Shown here one piece after another: positions 22,013 through 32,501 of a stretch of 64,000 nucleotides of DNA; within the stretch, counting starts at the first letter, position 1, and each line of letters starts with the position of its first letter. The stretch lies in NCBI GenBank assembly GCA_035079385.1, contig JAVHKY010000004.1, positions 22,123,001 to 22,187,000 on the forward strand, read 5' to 3'. Source of the DNA: Aspidiotus rigidus. Taxonomy: Eukaryota > Arthropoda > Insecta > Hemiptera > Diaspididae. The position numbers were made by a program, and so were the translations under genes. Below the pieces are notes generated by a model, which saw only the letters and a program-made list of their open reading frames with translations, did no database searches and was not told the DNA's origin.

Positions 22013-22965
22013 TCTAATACTGCAAGAAGTAAACAGCCTCCGTACATCTCTACCAAATATTCTACCCCCGGAAATTTGTATAGTGAATGCTAAAATTCTT
22101 CTACCCTAGCACTCTGCTACACCTCCTTTCTCTTCGTCATTGAGAGTGTCCAAGCACGCATTACTTTGTTGATGATTGCCTGTCTATCTGTATGAACACG
22201 AAAATGAGTTCTTATTCGGCCATGAAATATATTAAGAGAAGCGGACTTGGGTAGTTTTGACTTTCTCACGGATAGTGCGAAAAGTAAAACTGCCCAAATC
22301 CCCTCCTCTTGTTATATGTATTCGATATGATCCAGTTACTTGATTCGGACTTCTCCATGCCTTGGGCCAATGCGACTGACTACCTTGAATTTTCTCTATT
22401 TGTCGCGGATATCCGCCAGAACTCGCTTTAGTAAATATTACGTTAACGCCGTGTACGAGCGTCACGAACCAACTGCTCATTATGCTCCGGCACCCATTCC
22501 CTCATCCTGAAGACTCACCCTCGTGTAAATATACTAGTATTAAGAATGTAACTCTTTTATGTACGCGACGGGAAAGTTTTAACTCCCTAAATTCATTTAA
22601 GCATGATGATGGTCCAGAAGTAGAACGTACAGTAAACGGATATTTCTTGCTAGTATATTTGCCTAAGGGTGAGTCTTTAGGGTTAGGGCACAGGAGCTAA
22701 AGCATGCTGTGCAGTTGGTTGGTGGCGCTTGTACAGGATGTCGAGGAGGTATTTACTGAAGCAAGTTCTCGAGGATATCTGCGCCGCGGTATGTCGTCAT
22801 ACCCACATGAATTCTCCTTCCACCATCCAATGTGAAACATCAACAGTTTTATGCGATCGTACGCTGTGTGGATTCTGTAAAGGGAGGCTAAGCTCTTGAA
22901 CGTGTCGGGTGGCGTGCACGACATTATAAATAAGAAGTCGCTCTCGTACGTGGAGATGGTTCTAT
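22013..22965. other. no gene recognised
   Basis: Frames 22232-22480 (-), 22482-22700 (+) and 22697-22984 (-) show no recognisable domain or splice context. Confidence 0.3.
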
Positions 22966-22974
22966 TTTCTTTTA

Positions 22975-23190
22975 TACAGTGCAATAGCTGGACAGCGACG
23001 GAGAGCGAGAGAGAGGGAGAGGGAGATTGACTTGAGTCTCAAGATAGAAGTGAGAGAAGGGGAGATTGGCTGATGATAATAAGTCGAGGTCAAAGAGTGA
23101 GAGCAGATTAGTCCGCGGGCGTGGGCATACTGTTGCAACCGCGGGCATCGCGGCGAGCAACAGGAGGAAAGCGAGAGCGAGATAGGACAG
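22975..23190. repeat. GA-rich low-complexity segment
   Basis: Runs of GAGAG/GGGAGA are visible. They create two overlapping minus-strand leucine/serine-rich frames that I regard as spurious. Confidence 0.6.
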
Positions 23191-24160
23191 ATTACACCCT
23201 CGGGCTTCACCTTGAACAGCATGAAAAACTAAAATTCGAATAACCACACCTGAGGCTCAATTTCGGATAAATATAGGCTAAATTCGCGAGTTCTTACTAT
23301 GTATATTACCCAGCCAATTGGAAGAAATAAATGAGCAGAATGCCCTAATGACGTCATGAGCGATCGTAACCACGGCAGCAGATGAAGTAGGGAGACAACG
23401 ATATTGGCCAGGCAATGATACTATTGTTTTTGTTGAGTGTCTTTATCTATGAATTATTGACAAAAATTTTGAACGCCAGTTTATTAAGGAGCTACATGAC
23501 TGCTCACATGGGTCATCAGCTCGCAGAATTTCCTCAGGATAGAGTAATGAGAAGAAGTGATTGTGATGGGGAGTTGAAAACTGTTTAACATAGGACAATG
23601 TGGGAGCAGGACATAAAAAGAGATTATGGACTGTCAGATTTCTTGCACAGCAAGACTCAAGTTGTATAGATGGAAGGTGCGCTCATTCAAACGTGAACTA
23701 TTAGAGGAATCTACAGCGCTTTTTATCCATTATCTTGAGAAGAGCCCTTCAAAACAAAAAAATCAAGAGAATGAAAATTGTTTATTTTGAAATTTTCTAT
23801 CAAACAGTACTTGTTTCAGATTTTTTTCAGGCAGTTTTTTAGACTTTTTTGAAAAAATTTGAAAATAGCACCATCTGAAAGGAAATACAAAAACAAATTT
23901 CATTCTCCTGGTTTTTTTGTTTAGAAGTGTTCTTTCTGAGGTAATTGACAAAAACAAAATACGCTCAATAAGACGCAATGTTAAATTTTTTACACTTAGA
24001 GCAGTGTGCGGGTTGCGTTTTGTGTACAACGTGAATGAGCGCCTTGAGCAAGACTTACATGACAGAAGAGCGTGGAATGGGTGAGTCGGGTGTGACCAAT
24101 TCTTTTAGTCAGAAGAATATAACCTTGATAAGTGATATTTTGTCCTCAATAAAATTACTG
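23191..24160. other. no gene recognised
   Basis: The frame at 23763-24029 (-) is Lys/Phe-rich and without a domain. Confidence 0.3.
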
Positions 24161-24161
24161 T

Positions 24162-24310
24162 TCATGGTATTATATTTGTGAGATGAAATAAACTAAAAAT
24201 ACGATTCCTGTATAAGATATAAATGCGCGAGCGCTTCTGGCGTAAGCCATTATCGAGCCAGAAAACTAAACTGAAAAAATAATTACAGAAGCTGCATAAA
24301 AGATGAGAGT
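24162..24310. repeat. dispersed repeat, related to 24931-25066 and 26395-26465
   Basis: Its first part (TTTGTGAGATGAAATAAACT) recurs inverted at about 26435-26455. Its second part (GCGAGCGCTTCTGGCGTAAG to AATAATTACAGAAGCTGCAT) recurs at 24930-25000. Confidence 0.7.
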
Positions 24311-24695
24311 ACAAGTAAAAACGAAGCTCGAATAAAGCTTCGTAATATTTCCGCAAATCAAGTTCCACATTAGCAGCCCACATTAGTACACTGCCTGCAC
24401 GATGTCAAGCGAGAAGAGAGGAAACAAGGCACTCAACTCTGGATCGAAAAATGCCATTGTGCGATAATGGTTAATGAGATGATAATTTGCGCACAATTTT
24501 GTTTTCATGCGACATTGTTTCAGCGCCCCTTCCATTGCATAACGCCTACGCGGATGGTTGGAATCAGACGATAGTCACGAGTGTTGGAAACAACACTTGC
24601 TCGGGATAGCCTATGCGGACCACTTATACAGATGAACTACAATCAAATGTTCGAGCATTGGTTCGACCCCAAACGGATTCTGCACGTGCGGCAGT
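24311..24695. other. no feature recognised
   Basis: No open frame or repeat apparent. Confidence 0.3.
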
Positions 24696-24837
24696 GGCTA
24701 CCTTGATTCAGGTTAGGGGAGGGTCGATACGAGCAGGACGAAGTAGGAGGTCAACCATCAAGTGGAGTGGTTGAGCTCCTTCTTCGTCCTGCTCGCATCA
24801 ACCTTCCGCCTAACACCAGCTAAATCGAGGTACCGTA
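24696..24837. mobile_element. fold-back MITE-like repeat
   Basis: Inverted arms of ~60 bp with CGAGCAGGACGAAGTAGGAG in one arm and CTCCTTCTTCGTCCTGCTCG in the other, loop about 24758-24767. Confidence 0.8.
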
Positions 24838-24930
24838 CGTCCCCGTGATTGTACTGGCGCAAATGCTGAATTCATTCGGGCTTGAACAATAATACTCGAA
24901 CATTTGATTGTAATTCACTCCTATAATTGG

Positions 24931-25066
24931 TTCGGCGTGAGCCATTACCGAGCAAGAAAACTAAACTAAAAAAATAATTACAGAAGCTGCATAAAGCGAT
25001 ATCAGAAAGACGAGTTTTCTTGCTCGTTAATAGCTCAAGCCGAAGGCGCTCGTGCATTTTATATCT
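24931..25066. mobile_element. fold-back MITE-like repeat (CGAGCAAGAAAAC family)
   Basis: Left arm 24931-24961 and right arm 25014-25044 are inverted copies (GAGCAAGAAAAC / GTTTTCTTGCTC). The right arm extends to 25066 and pairs with the copy at 24213-24265. Confidence 0.75.
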
Positions 25067-25244
25067 TGCAAGCAGAAATGCCCATCTTTTGGACGGATCC
25101 CTTATACGTACCTAACCCAAGCCTGTAATTTCTTAAAGTTCGACGATCCCTTTTCATCTGTCCAACTACTCATTCTCATCTGTTACACTATCTTTTCTCT
25201 GATCCCTATACCCTTCTTTTGCTGCCGACATAATAGAGTGAATT

Positions 25245-25675
25245 ATTCAATCGCCTCAAGTTGAACCAACTACCCCCTACCATATCATCCACTTTTCTAT
25301 AGCTGAACTCTCTCCCAAATATCCGACTCATCTACACTATATACCGACAACTCATTGGAAACATTATCTCAGTACCAATTTTTCCCGAACCACCAAACTT
25401 TTTTACCGATGGATCTAAATCTGGACCCAAATTAGGATAGGCGTACTCGATCCAACAGTCGTTGATTGAAAAACTCGGCCTCCATTTCCCCTAAACTAAA
25501 CTCCATATACTCTTGCCTTGCTCATCTCCATCTCTCCTCATCCCTAGCTCAAATTTCTAGTGTTGACCAACTCACTGGACTCTTATTCAACTAATTCCCC
25601 AAATCCGCGCAATAATTTACTCCTGCAACCACCATCATCCATTTCTTCATCTGTCTCTCTCCAGTGGATTCCGGG
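25245..25675 (+). pseudogene. LINE RNase H-region relic, copy A
   Basis: The plus strand reads FFTDGSKSGPKLG (about 25407-25445), the opening of a LINE RNase H domain, then a stop and further decayed coding. The same block recurs in diverged form directly downstream. Assignment to an I/Jockey-like lineage is inference. Confidence 0.5.
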
Positions 25676-26125
25676 GAACTATTCAAACACCTCAAATTGA
25701 ACCATCTACCCCCTATCATATCATCAACTTCTCCAAAGCTAACCCCCTCCCCAGATGTCCGACTCGATCTAGCTGATAATCTCCAAACTAACAACTCTAC
25801 AATATACCGAACGTTATCTCTATACAATTTTCCGACCCACCAGCCCTACTGTACCGAACGGATCTAAATCTGACACGAACTTGATCCAAGGAGTCATAAT
25901 CAGTCGTTGATTGAAAAATTCTGCCTCCATTTTCACTACCAAACAAAACACCATATTATATAGATCTCCATCTCCTCACCCCCAGCTCAAATTTCTAGTT
26001 TCGACTAACTCACTTTCATCTTTCCTGGCTATACTGGACTCACATTCAACTAATTCTTAAAATCAGGCCATTCACTCACTCCTGCAATCACTATCTGTCT
26101 CCTACCTGTGAATTCCGGGTCACAT
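25676..26125 (+). pseudogene. LINE RNase H-region relic, copy B (tandem duplicate)
   Basis: It follows copy A block for block: TTGAACCATCTACCCCCTA, GATCTAAATCTG, CAGTCGTTGATTGAAAAA, CAGCTCAAATTTCTAGT. The unit length is ~420 bp. No open frame survives. Confidence 0.6.
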
Positions 26126-26149
26126 CAACTTCTTGGAATATAACGCAAA

Positions 26150-26470
26150 TATCTTTGCAAACGTTCCTTTTTCGTCAAAGTACAAATAAAAAACTTTCAT
26201 TTGCGCTTACATACTCCACGATGAAAATATGCCACCAGAAACATCTGACTTTCATCCCTCGCCATGACTTTAAAAGGGGTTGTTTCGTTTTTTGAATTCC
26301 CCTATGACAACTAGAGCACTCATACGAAGCTGCATCCCAAGTCTCATCAAAATCGGGTCAATAGTTGCCGAGCCTCTATTCGACAGGAAAAAACGTTATG
26401 ATATAGATACGGGAATTGTATTTTTAGTTTATTTCATCTCACAAATGTAAGGAGATAACCTTTTCATTGG
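26150..26470. repeat. retroposon 3'-tail-like sequence
   Basis: CATCAAAATCGGGTCAATAG resembles the decayed 3' ends of LINE/SINE-type repeats common in arthropods. The terminal AT-rich block (26410-26460) is inverted relative to 24162-24225. Confidence 0.35.
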
Positions 26471-27850
26471 AGGAATTCCTGTTTGAGGAAGACCGAGGGA
26501 CGAATTTACTTTTAATTTGTCGGGTTAGTTTTTTCATCTTGGTGATGACTAGGAAGCTAGGATTGAGAAATAATGATAGGGTCGGTAGTTTTACTCAAGA
26601 AGACTGAGCTTTTGGGCGCACAACCAGCCTATCATGTTATCTGTAACGGATGGGACGTGGGAACCAAATAAAAATTCTAGTCATCAGATAGCTGGTAAAG
26701 TACAAAGTATTGTAATATAGATGTATGACCGGTTATTTAAATGTTAGGGAGTTGAGTGAAACGTCCAGAAAGGGTGAGAAGTGCTTGGAAATTCCGCCTA
26801 TTTTTATCGAACACCGAGCTTGAGGTGCGACGGTCCAAATTCTAGCTTTTCCTGCTCTGCAAAGTAAGAAGCCTGAAGTCGTGTAGCCCACGGTCGGAAT
26901 GTAGAAAATACTTCTCTGAGATTCTGACTCCTCTTAGCGTCCTCTGTAACAAACGTTGATATATTTAAAATAATTCTATTTCCGTTCCAGATCGATGAAA
27001 TTTTTTGAAATATTTGGACAAATTAGAAACCTGTACGACGCCCATCTTTGTTATTTTTTCCAAAATTTCTAAAATTATACGACCCAAAGAGGTTGACACT
27101 TATATGGCCAGACATACCGACGGAATGCATACTCAAAGAAGTAAAGCGAGGAGTAATTTAAAAGTCATTTGTAAATTACTCTTCGCTTTACTCCTTCCAG
27201 AATGCCTACCTACGTTGAACAAGCTTAAACATTGGTATTTGTTGGCGCGGCAATACGCGTGACTAGTCCCGCGCTCTGTTGGGAACGGTAAACATTACAC
27301 ACTCCTCGTTTGCAGCAATGACGGGTTACAACGTTTGCGTACACGTCGCGTTGTCGCGTTCGGTCGTCCCGTTGCTTCGTCGTGCAAGGCGGCACAGAGT
27401 CCATCTCGTTATTAAGCGCGGTCGTATACCCTGCCTGAATATGGAATCGAAAATTGTTTTTTGGGGGGTGGAAACGTTTGATTTTTTGTTTGCGTTATGT
27501 AGCTGTCAATTCATTCCTTTCTGAAATCACGTGCGAATTCGGCAAAAAATGGTGAAAAAATTTTCCTGCTCCTTAAAATTTTTCTAGATTGTGCAATTTT
27601 TTAATTTGTTAATCCCTGAATAGTTGAACGATTCTCTAGAAGGTTTTCAAAAGGAAAGGAACTGGAGGACATTCATATGTCTGGCCTGGAAAAAGTAGTG
27701 AACTGTCTCTATAATATCTGAATATTGGATTTTCTCTCATTTTTCCGTGTGACAAAAATCCTGAAAACATTTTACCCGAATGTTTTTTTCCGATGTAAGA
27801 TTCATTGAGAATATTTCGTATAGTGAGAAGAAAAGATAACGGGATGCTGC
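26471..27850. other. no gene recognised; one hairpin and a CpG-rich patch
   Basis: A hairpin lies at 27140-27192 (listed separately). The stretch 27260-27440 is CpG-rich relative to its surroundings and contains an 81-codon frame of unknown meaning. Nothing else recognised. Confidence 0.3.
27140..27192. repeat. hairpin, 21-bp arms
   Basis: AGTAAAGCGAGGAGTAATTT and its inverse are separated by 11 nt, with one mismatch. Confidence 0.85.
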
Positions 27851-27854
27851 AATC

Positions 27855-30480
27855 CTAAGTGAAGAGCAATACGATGAAATGTACCTCTGAGAAAGGGACT
27901 TCCACTCTCAAGCGGCTACAGAAGAAGCTCAGGTCTAACAACGCCATTGTAGTGAAGGCGGACAAAAACAACTCAGCGGTGCCACGGGCGGACTTCATAC
28001 CTCCCACTTCCGTAAGCATATCCGCATAGGGTAAAAAGTCGGTCTTAGTCCGAAACCCGGCTCCTCTGAATCTTTGCGGCGTAAATCAATCAGGCCCGTC
28101 ATTTCTTCTGTTTAGGCGCCGACCTATCCGTTAGTCAGGTACTTGAACGATTGGTTCAAGGGCGCTATCAAATTTAAACCTACGCCATCGGTTTCTAGCT
28201 TCATAGAGCTCGTCCAAAAACTGGATAGAGAAAAGTCCCCTCCTTCTCTTGCGAGACTCAGTCCTTCGATGTCGTCGCCCTCTTTCCCAATATCCCCGTC
28301 GAGCCGACTGTCCAGTAAACTCTCCTACAAATTTCGGAGGTAAATGTGCACCCTTATTTCACTAGAGAATTCGAATCTCTCTGGAGGATACGCCTCTCCT
28401 CCTTCCTTCTGTATCTCTAACTTTGAATTGTAGTTCTTGCTGGCTCCCCTTGCATAGGTACGACAGATCGTTGTGTGTGTGAAGATGACACCAAAAGTGG
28501 GTGAGCGTGGAGTACAAAGTGCGTACGCAATGGTGTGAATGCGCGATTGTTTGTCTTACACATTGTACACCCTACGATCATCTACTTATGACGTCATTTC
28601 CACCAACACACATTACACGCGATCTAGCGTCTTTATTTCTTACTCCTCACTACTTCCCCTTGCGGGTGACCTTTTCACGGATCTTTTTGAGGACAGGTCT
28701 TCCTCGTTGGGTCCTATGTCGATGACATATTGTGCGTTTGAGTCAGGCTTGGGGAGCCTTGTATGAGTTTCTTTCGTACCTGAATGCCCTTTGTTATTTT
28801 TAACCAATAGTTTGACAAAGCGGGTGTCTATAGAATAGAGTGCGGCGATTATCCAGCCTTCTGCGTGGGCCAAACCGCCAGATCCATGAAAACCAGGCTC
28901 TAAGAACACGTATCTTCCTTCTACTCGAAACGTCCTACTTCCGCTGCCGGGTTACACTGCGCCCCATTTGGACACGATCCCCACAACCTTTCCACCTCCC
29001 TCCTTCACGCTTGTAATAAGGGTCAACAGCTAAATAGGTTGGAGGAAATCGAAACGCTAAAATCGCACAATACGGATAAATACCATTCTCTTAATGATTT
29101 GGACGCCTCACATGTGAATCCTATAGTAAGATTTATCGTCGACTCAGCCAAGTAACAACGTGAATCATTGATAGCATGAGTCAACTCTATCTAGAACTCC
29201 ATATTTTCTTCCTCACGACAATTCAGTATTAAACCTGATGATGGAAGGAGAGGTCCTTCCGAAACCGGTTGTGAAATACCAATTCCGTGACCAATAATTT
29301 ATTGTGTGTATGACGAACTCCTCTAAATTCCATGTTACTAACTTTCGATCAAACATTTTTTTCGCATATTTTTCACTTTTTTTTTCGTGTTTTGACCCAA
29401 CATTTATAATTATGTATTAATTTATTTCAATGATTTATTAAATGTCTAACCAAACTCGACTGTTTCTGCAATTTCGTCGGTATTCACACGACTTCATTGG
29501 TGACGGACTATTGATTACGTGCCTGTGACTTCGAAAAATAACAGATCCTATGGTTCGTACTTACAAAGACAACATTCTACTCAATGCCCTTCATCCCACT
29601 TCAAGTATCAATTTTCTCAATCTCGTCATATAGGAGCATGGAATTAACAGAAAGCCCACTTCTACAGATTTTCACATCGATTCGAGTTCCTACTGTCTTG
29701 TATTTCTATGATATACAGCCTCGTGTCCCTCTCTTGCTCTCTCTCTCACACCGAATTGTACCTTATAAAGACCTCTGCCTGGCGCAATAACATTTTCCCT
29801 GATGTCGACCTTATGGTCAAGAACAAGCTTATTGCTAAGAGGCTCAGTCAGCTCACGTCTTCCTCGAGCCCAGAAACTTCAAATGGATTCGCCTTCCCTA
29901 TTTGAAGAATTTCTCGAAAGGCTTGACCGAAATCCTCAAATTGCATGGCTTGAAGCCGGCTATTATCAGCCCCGCACTTTAGCTGTTTTCTTAAGTTCGT
30001 CCGAAGAACCGCACCGTTTATGAATTATTTTGCTCCTATTGCCCGGCGCTTCACCTTGGATAGACCGAGCGAATCTTCTCCGTCCGTGTCAATGAGTATA
30101 AAAAGGCCTCTGATACGAACCTAAAAACTAGAAAGTCCACCTTCGCAGAGCATCTAATTGAGACGGCGTTTGACATCAGCCAATTCCATCCAATTCGGTT
30201 TGAGCAAAGGCTCCGTCATCGGAAAGCAATTCAGGACTTTGAGATCTGCTACCATTTCGCTAAGTGCGAGAACTACGTCCTCAATAAAGTAGGTCCCTGT
30301 TGGCAACTTACTCAGTGGCTGGGGAAAAAGGTTGAACTTCAAGAAGATGAAGTTACGGTGCAGCAGAACACTCATGATCATCTCCAAATATTGATATAAC
30401 GATTGCGAAATTGATTTGAGAGAAGAAGACACTCGCCTCTATGACCTGGCTTGGTCAGAAAGCGTTATAATTGGGTGACA
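27855..30480 (+). pseudogene. Penelope-like element relic with RT and GIY-YIG remnants
   Basis: In order on the plus strand: LKRLQKKLRSNNAIVVKADK (about 27910-27970). GAPTYPLVRYLNDWFKGAIK (about 28112-28170) follows, then SFDVVALFPNIPVEPTV (28262-28312), which includes the first catalytic Asp. GSYVDDILCV (about 28709-28738) is the intact Y-V-D-D box. After a non-coding gap come RKSTFAEHLIETAF (about 30132-30170) and the remaining C-terminal part of a GIY-YIG-type endonuclease region. Many frame changes occur. A hammerhead-like motif lies at 29235-29265 within the gap, which suggests two PLE copies may be juxtaposed: one ending near 29300 and a second piece from about 29700. Confidence 0.75.
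29235..29265 (+). ncRNA. hammerhead-ribozyme-like motif in PLE
   Basis: CTGATGA is followed by a perfect 7-bp stem (GGAAGGA / TCCTTCC, loop GAGG), then GAAAC: the order of the hammerhead core. One unpaired base lies between CTGATGA and the stem. PLEs are known to carry hammerheads with very short stem III. Confidence 0.5.
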
Positions 30481-31278
30481 CGTCGGCGTCTTTTGTCTAA
30501 TCCTGTTTGTAGTAGTTTAATCAATTTTATTAATTTTGCTGTCTTTCATTGACAATTGCCACTTCGCCGAAAGTTCTCTGATTCTATTGTGTAACAAATT
30601 TTGCAGTCGAGTAAATTTGTTCTTTTCACAGATTTTTACCTGTTGACTCTATCGCAATGAGAGTACCATACTTTCATATTCAACATGGCTTGGAATATAG
30701 GCCTAATAGGGAATGTGGCAAAAAATGGCGAGCCGATGATGAAGAGATAGGAACGCATAGCTACTGAAAGTAGGGCGAGTTTTTGAATTTCTTCGAACTC
30801 TACCGATGGTTTTACATATAAGAATTGTTTGAATGAAGGATTAATGAAGAAAAGTCAGGTAAATGACCCTTACTTGTAAATTAACGAATCGCCTAATCTC
30901 GAAGTTCAAAAGTGGTTGGAAAATAATTTTCACCATTCTTTTCTTTTCGGACTCCCCGAGTGATTTCTTGTAGGGAAATTCGACAGCTGCATTCAGCAAC
31001 AAAAATTATACGTTTTTTCGTTTTTTGAAAAACAATTTCCGGCTCGATAATCAGGCATGGTACGCGACCGGGGCGTTACAACGGGATGAACTTCGTACCG
31101 CTCCGTAAGACGAAGCTACGGAACGATCGTACGCAGCCCGGCGTCGCAACGTGTCCGAATGTTTCAACGCGTGCCATCGCTGTATGTGTACTCTAAACGA
31201 GGCGTACGTGTGAAGTCGTGACTTACTTCAGGGAAATATTGACTTTCTAGAGGAGACTTTGAACTACTTCAAGCTGTA
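30481..31278. other. no gene recognised; CpG-rich patch 31050-31200
   Basis: The CpG-rich patch resembles the one at 27260-27440 in composition. No coding signal. Confidence 0.3.
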
Positions 31279-31419
31279 GATTCTGCCGTGTTAAGAAAGA
31301 AGGACTTATTTTCCACAATCACAGAACAGGGAACAAGAACTATGTAAAGGGGAAAACAATGCTGTTTTTCCAGATCGATGATTTTGTGATGAGACCGTTT
31401 TCCTTAACACGGCAGGATT
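31279..31419. mobile_element. short MITE with CTGCCGTGTTAAG ends
   Basis: Starts GATTCTGCCGTGTTAAG and ends CTTAACACGGCAGGATT; 141 bp, non-coding. Target duplication not clear. Confidence 0.75.
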
Positions 31420-32500
31420 AGCGACTTCAAAAACTTTTGAATACAAAAGAATTCATGACTTCCAAACGATATCTAGACAACGGTATTTCCCGAAACAATT
31501 TCGAATTTTTCAAAATTATCGTTCCTCATCGATGGTCGTAGTGGATTATTAACATCTAATTGATCACTGATGATAATGTAATCGAAATTTTATATGCTCG
31601 CCTCAATAATTCAATCTTCACACACCCACAAAATATAATTATTAGAAGCCCTTGCCTCCCACTTTTCTTCCGTCTCGTCAAATTCAAATCATCACTCATC
31701 ATTCCTCCAACATAAATTTGGATCGAAATGCCTTCCGACAAGCTTCGATACCTCCAACCACTCTCCACAAAAAACCTCAAAAACGCATCCTGCATACGAA
31801 AGAGGCCCTGGAAGCATTGCGGGATGCATAAAATAAATTCTTCATTCTCGTTGATTTAATTGTGGAGAATTTCGAATCAGTAACTACCAGTCAAAATTTT
31901 TTCCTAAAAAAATCTCGACGCAGGATTAAAAAGGGAAAGGACTGACAAAAATTGGGAGGCCATTCGAACTATTTCGCTTTTTCCGTATTTCATGCTTGTA
32001 GACGAGACCCACGATGAGTAGAAAAGAAAGAGTAGTGGTATTGAATCGACGTAGGTAGGCCATTTACAACTTTTTATCAAATTTGGCTACAAATAGGAAG
32101 ATATGGCAAAAGTGAGAAAGGTATGTACTTCTCATCATAGAGAAATAATTCTCCTCCTATCGAAAGATTTCGCACATGAGTGATGAAGCAAAGCATGCAT
32201 GTTTACTAAAGTCGATCTATGAGCTTGAAATATATGAGGTACAAGTGTACAGAATATGGAAACCTCACCAACATTAAGCCTGAATTCACACCAATTAAAT
32301 AATACCATTCGCGATAATCCAACTCAGAAAATCTCATCTATTGAATGAAACGAACGAATTTTCTTAAAGTAAATCATCAGTAATCACAAATAAGTGACAC
32401 AAAGAAATCGTCTAAATAATATCAAACTTAATTTTAAAATGAAGTAAGAGTATTCCAATAAAATTATAGGCAGATTCTTCATGAGGCCCATGAAACATTT
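31420..32500. other. 3' side of ankyrin gene, no feature recognised
   Basis: No AATAAA is seen on the minus strand in the 400 bp after the ankyrin stop. A 79-codon minus frame (31556-31795) has no domain. Confidence 0.3.
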
Positions 32501-32501
32501 C

